Positions 14,088-16,157 of a stretch of DNA of 16,157 nt are shown piece after piece. Within the stretch, counting starts at the first letter, position 1; the number at the start of each line of letters is the position of its first letter. The notes beneath the pieces are model-generated. The model had not been told where the DNA came from. It did not search any database and was given only the letters and a program-made list of their open reading frames with translations. Position numbers and translations under genes: made by a program. The stretch comes from Rubrobacter sp. (GTDB lineage Bacteria; Actinomycetota; Rubrobacteria; Rubrobacterales; Rubrobacteraceae), in the NCBI GenBank assembly GCA_016781635.1, contig JADDPY010000565.1, positions 1 through 16,157 of the forward strand. The letters run 5' to 3'.

Positions 14088-14590
14088 CAGCGCCTCCTGC
14101 TTTGTATCGCTATCGCGGTGGCCGCGATCATGGCCGTCAGGATGGTCACGCCGGCGGTCTCGAAGATCAGCATCGAGCGCTCCATGATCTCGATCCCGAG
14201 CTCTCGAACCTGCGCCGTGGCCGCGGGCACCCGAGCCTCGATCGGGCCCCAGTCGGCGAGCACCGCGACCGCCAGGGCTCCGAGAGCGCCCAGGGCTCCG
14301 GCGGCGAGCGAGGCCCGCTTCTGGTGCGTCATGTCCATCCCGGAGAGCCCGCCCGGGTCCATCATGTACATGACCATGAAGATCGCCATGATGGCCATCT
14401 CCGTCGCCATCATCATGAGCTGCAAGACCCCGAGAAACTCCGCCTCCATCGCGAGGAACATCCCGCCGATGGCCGCCATCGAGAACAGGAGCGCGAGCGC
14501 CGAGCGAACCATCGAGGACGTCCTGAAAACCACGACCCCGAACCAGGCCGCCGCGAGCCCGAAGGCCCCCACAAAGACCGCCTGAACCAC
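14087..14590 (-). CDS. nuoJ: Complex I subunit NuoJ, divergent
   Basis: The product has 167 aa and about five membrane helices. It aligns with NuoJ through RSALALLFSMAAIGGMFLAMEAEFLGVLQ (about 29-57), then TM3, which normally reads IVYxGAxMVLFLFVIMLL. Here it reads MMATEMAIMAIFMVMYMM: the conserved Tyr is Ala and a Glu (E64) replaces the Gly at the flexible pi-bulge. A Met-rich character (MMMATEMAIM, MVMYMMD) is also striking. The C-terminal helix is TAGVTILTAMIAATAIAIQ. The start GTG 14590 overlaps the nuoH stop by one base, with GGGGGTGG upstream. Confidence 0.9.
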   Translation of the reverse strand: MVQAVFVGAFGLAAAWFGVVVFRTSSMVRSALALLFSMAAIGGMFLAMEAEFLGVLQLMMMATEMAIMAIFMVMYMMDPGGLSGMDMTHQKRASLAAGALGALGALAVAVLADWGPIEARVPAATAQVRELGIEIMERSMLIFETAGVTILTAMIAATAIAIQSRRR

Positions 14591-15486
14591 TACGCCACCC
14601 CCAGGATCACGACGCCCACGTAGAAGATGTTGAGGAGCGCGAGCGGTATCCCGTACTTCCAGCACCAGGCCAGCACGTCCGCCTCCCTGAGCCTGGGCAC
14701 GTACCTCCCCACAAAGAGCATCGCCGCTGCGACGGCTAGCGTCTTCGAGGCGCTCCAAGCCCAGGGCGGCAAGACCGGCCCGAGCCAACCGCCGAGGTAG
14801 AAGACCGTCGCAGCGAGCGCCACGGTCAGCACCAAGACCGCGCGTCCGAGGCGCATCACCGCGAGACGCCACCCCGTGTACTCCGCCTCGACCCCGCCGG
14901 CGAGCTCGCCCGGGGCGGTGGGCAGATCGAAGGGCGGCAGAAACGCGACCGCCATCGCCGCCAGCAAGAAAAGCACGAAGCCCAAGGGCTGGTAGACGAC
15001 GTTCCACAGAGATGCCTGCGAGGTCACGATCTCGGTCGTCAGCAGGGACTCGGAGCGCATCGCGACCGCTGTTATCGGCATGACTATGAGCATGGAGTAC
15101 GCGACGAGCTGCCCGAGGAAGCGGAAACCGCCGACCATCGCGTAGGCCCCGTCGGGTCCCCAGCCGGCCATGAGCAGGGCGACCATCACGTAGGCCAGGG
15201 CCGCGTTCACGAAGAGCGCGCCCGTGGCGAGGTCGGCCAGGATCAGACCCGGCGCCAGCGGCAGCACCGCGGCGGCCAGTACCGCCGAGACGAGCAGTAG
15301 AGCCGGGGCCACCTCGAAGAAGATCCTGTCGGGCTTCCTCGGCACGAGCGACTCCCGCCCCAGGAGCGCGAGCCCGGACAGGACCGGTCCCGCCGGCCGG
15401 AACCTGCCCGTGGAGACCCAGTCCTCGAGCACGGCCACCCAGTACGTCCCGGCCAGCAGCATGAGCAGAACGGCGACGAAGTTCAA
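14590..15486 (-). CDS. nuoH: Complex I subunit NuoH, strongly divergent
   Basis: The product has 298 aa and about 8 helices, shorter than the usual 320-400. NuoH identity rests on GWGPDGAYAMVGGFRFLGQLVAYS, PPFDLPTAPGELAGGVEAEYTGWR and the C-terminal GRYVPRLREADVLAWCWKYGIPLALLN. Several normally near-invariant features are altered: the first helix lacks WLERKxxARxQxRxGP (instead VLEDWVSTGRFRPAGP), the SYE glutamate is Ser (AYS, residue 131), and PFDLPEAExEL is PFDLPTAPGEL. These residues line the quinone chamber and the start of the E-channel, so quinone binding or coupling may differ. The start TTG 15486 is chosen for its TTGA overlap with the upstream stop; GTG 15501 is possible. Confidence 0.85.
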   Translation of the reverse strand: MNFVAVLLMLLAGTYWVAVLEDWVSTGRFRPAGPVLSGLALLGRESLVPRKPDRIFFEVAPALLLVSAVLAAAVLPLAPGLILADLATGALFVNAALAYVMVALLMAGWGPDGAYAMVGGFRFLGQLVAYSMLIVMPITAVAMRSESLLTTEIVTSQASLWNVVYQPLGFVLFLLAAMAVAFLPPFDLPTAPGELAGGVEAEYTGWRLAVMRLGRAVLVLTVALAATVFYLGGWLGPVLPPWAWSASKTLAVAAAMLFVGRYVPRLREADVLAWCWKYGIPLALLNIFYVGVVILGVA

Positions 15487-16157
15487 CGCGCCACCGCCCA
15501 CGGGCTCAGGTCCAGCGAGGCCACCCCCACGAGGGCGTCAGCCAGCTCCCGCCCTTCGGCGACGGCACCGACGAGCCCCATGTGCCGGGTCGAGGGTGTG
15601 TCGAGCTCGAAGCTGCTTACGACGCCGTCCTCCAGCGTCACCCGAAGCCTCGCCGTACCGCGCGGGGTCTCTACTTCTGCTTCTCCCATGCCCGAGATTT
15701 CTCCGGGGAGCGCGGTGGGCGGGACCGAGACGGAGCCTGCCCGCCGGACGAGCCCGAGGCTTTCTTCGACCTCCGCAAGACGAACCCGCAGACGGGCGAG
15801 GGCGTCGTCGCCCTCGCGCACCACCGGCTCGAAGCGGAGAGACCGGTAGGCTTCCTCGGCGTCACGCGCGTCACGCCCGACGCCCCTTGCCCGAACCACC
15901 GGTCCGGAGACTTTCACGGAACCAGGCAGTACCCCGACCCCCTTCAGGCGGCGCGCGAGCAGCGGCGTCCGGAGAATCCTTCGCCGGAGCTTGCCGGCCT
16001 CGGGCGCGAGCCGCGCGAGCCCGTCGGCGTCCTCCGCCCACAGGAGGGCGAGCTGGAGTCTGCCGGCACACGCCTCCAGCCACGGGTCGCCAAGCAGGCG
16101 TCCGAGCCCCGAGAGCCAGCCCAGGTGGCTCGCCGCACGCTCGAGCTCCAGGGCACC
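15483..16157 (-). CDS. nuoD: NuoD-like subunit (5' part outside the window)
   Basis: 224 C-terminal residues are visible. They match the large-subunit (NuoD / group 4 [NiFe] hydrogenase-like) family: ERAASHLGWLSGL (helix with E-x-E-R and His), AGKLRRRILRTPLL (cf. NuoD NRIWKQR), GVGVLPGSVKVSGPVVRARGVGRDARD (cf. SGPxLRGSGxxxDLRK), a REGDDALARLRVRLAEVEESL helix, and GMGEAEVETPRGTARLRV (cf. EAPRGE). The final motif, usually (I/L)DxxxxEVDR in NuoD or DPCxxC in hydrogenases, is SLDLSPWAVAR here, with no cysteines, so it is not a hydrogenase and is also divergent for NuoD. It overlaps nuoH by 4 bp. Internal GTG 15917 is not the start, since homology continues upstream of it. Confidence 0.85.
   Translation of the reverse strand, partial: GALELERAASHLGWLSGLGRLLGDPWLEACAGRLQLALLWAEDADGLARLAPEAGKLRRRILRTPLLARRLKGVGVLPGSVKVSGPVVRARGVGRDARDAEEAYRSLRFEPVVREGDDALARLRVRLAEVEESLGLVRRAGSVSVPPTALPGEISGMGEAEVETPRGTARLRVTLEDGVVSSFELDTPSTRHMGLVGAVAEGRELADALVGVASLDLSPWAVAR

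Noticed and set aside
15483..15917. A separate 144-aa gene starting at GTG 15917
   Set aside because: NuoD-family similarity continues in the same frame upstream to the window edge (GVGVLPGS, AGKLRRRILRTPLL, ERAASHLG), so it is an internal codon.
1..16157. CRISPR arrays, tRNA/rRNA genes, insertion sequences
   Set aside because: Looked for on both strands by eye; no regular direct repeats with spacers, no cloverleaf with a CCA-type end and no transposase motifs were seen.

Overview
The window is high-GC DNA (roughly two thirds G+C) from an actinobacterium. GTG/TTG starts, stop-start overlaps, a Gram-positive/actinobacterial type LexA box, a stand-alone DUF6504 protein and a probably leaderless gene all fit that. 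The overall mix resembles Rubrobacter-type deep-branching actinobacteria, but that placement is inference and no marker gene proves it.

Left part (1-4576), DNA damage module. The 3'-truncated lexA reads leftward. A DUF6504 protein and the error-prone polymerase DnaE2 read rightward and are coupled by a TTGA overlap. One SOS box (626-639) lies between the divergent promoters, so LexA can repress itself and the mutagenic polymerase together. No Y-family ImuB and no ImuA are visible; DUF6504 sits where imuB would be expected.

Middle (4577-7386), small accessory genes: a YjlB-type cupin (+), an unrecognised 117-aa protein (+), an SPW-like membrane protein (+) and an orphan four-helix membrane protein (-). 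They are separated by gene-poor DNA with several strong inverted repeats. Two hairpins (5842-5884 and 7571-7613) have unrelated stems but carry the identical 15-nt sequence ATTACCCCCCTCCTA in the loop, a CU-rich anti-Shine-Dalgarno-like element. The second is followed by another perfect hairpin and may belong to a small RNA or a small ORF.

7387-9054: a Met/His-rich DUF305 lipoprotein and a His/Cys-containing two-helix membrane protein, both leftward and both looking like envelope metal (copper?) handling proteins. The second appears to have a near-leaderless promoter.

Right part (9055-16157), all leftward: a compact operon nuoD(partial)-nuoH-nuoJ-nuoK-nuoL-nuoM-nuoN with overlaps or very short gaps. 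It is a complex I-like membrane arm. There is no nuoE/F/G between D and H and no nuoI between H and J. NuoL, NuoM and NuoK keep their key charged residues. NuoH, NuoD, NuoJ and NuoN are divergent at positions that are normally almost invariant: NuoH lacks the quinone-site SYE glutamate and the N-terminal ERK/RxGP loop, NuoN lacks the TM5 glutamate, and NuoJ carries an extra glutamate in TM3. This points to an unusual complex I subfamily whose electron input module is not the standard one.
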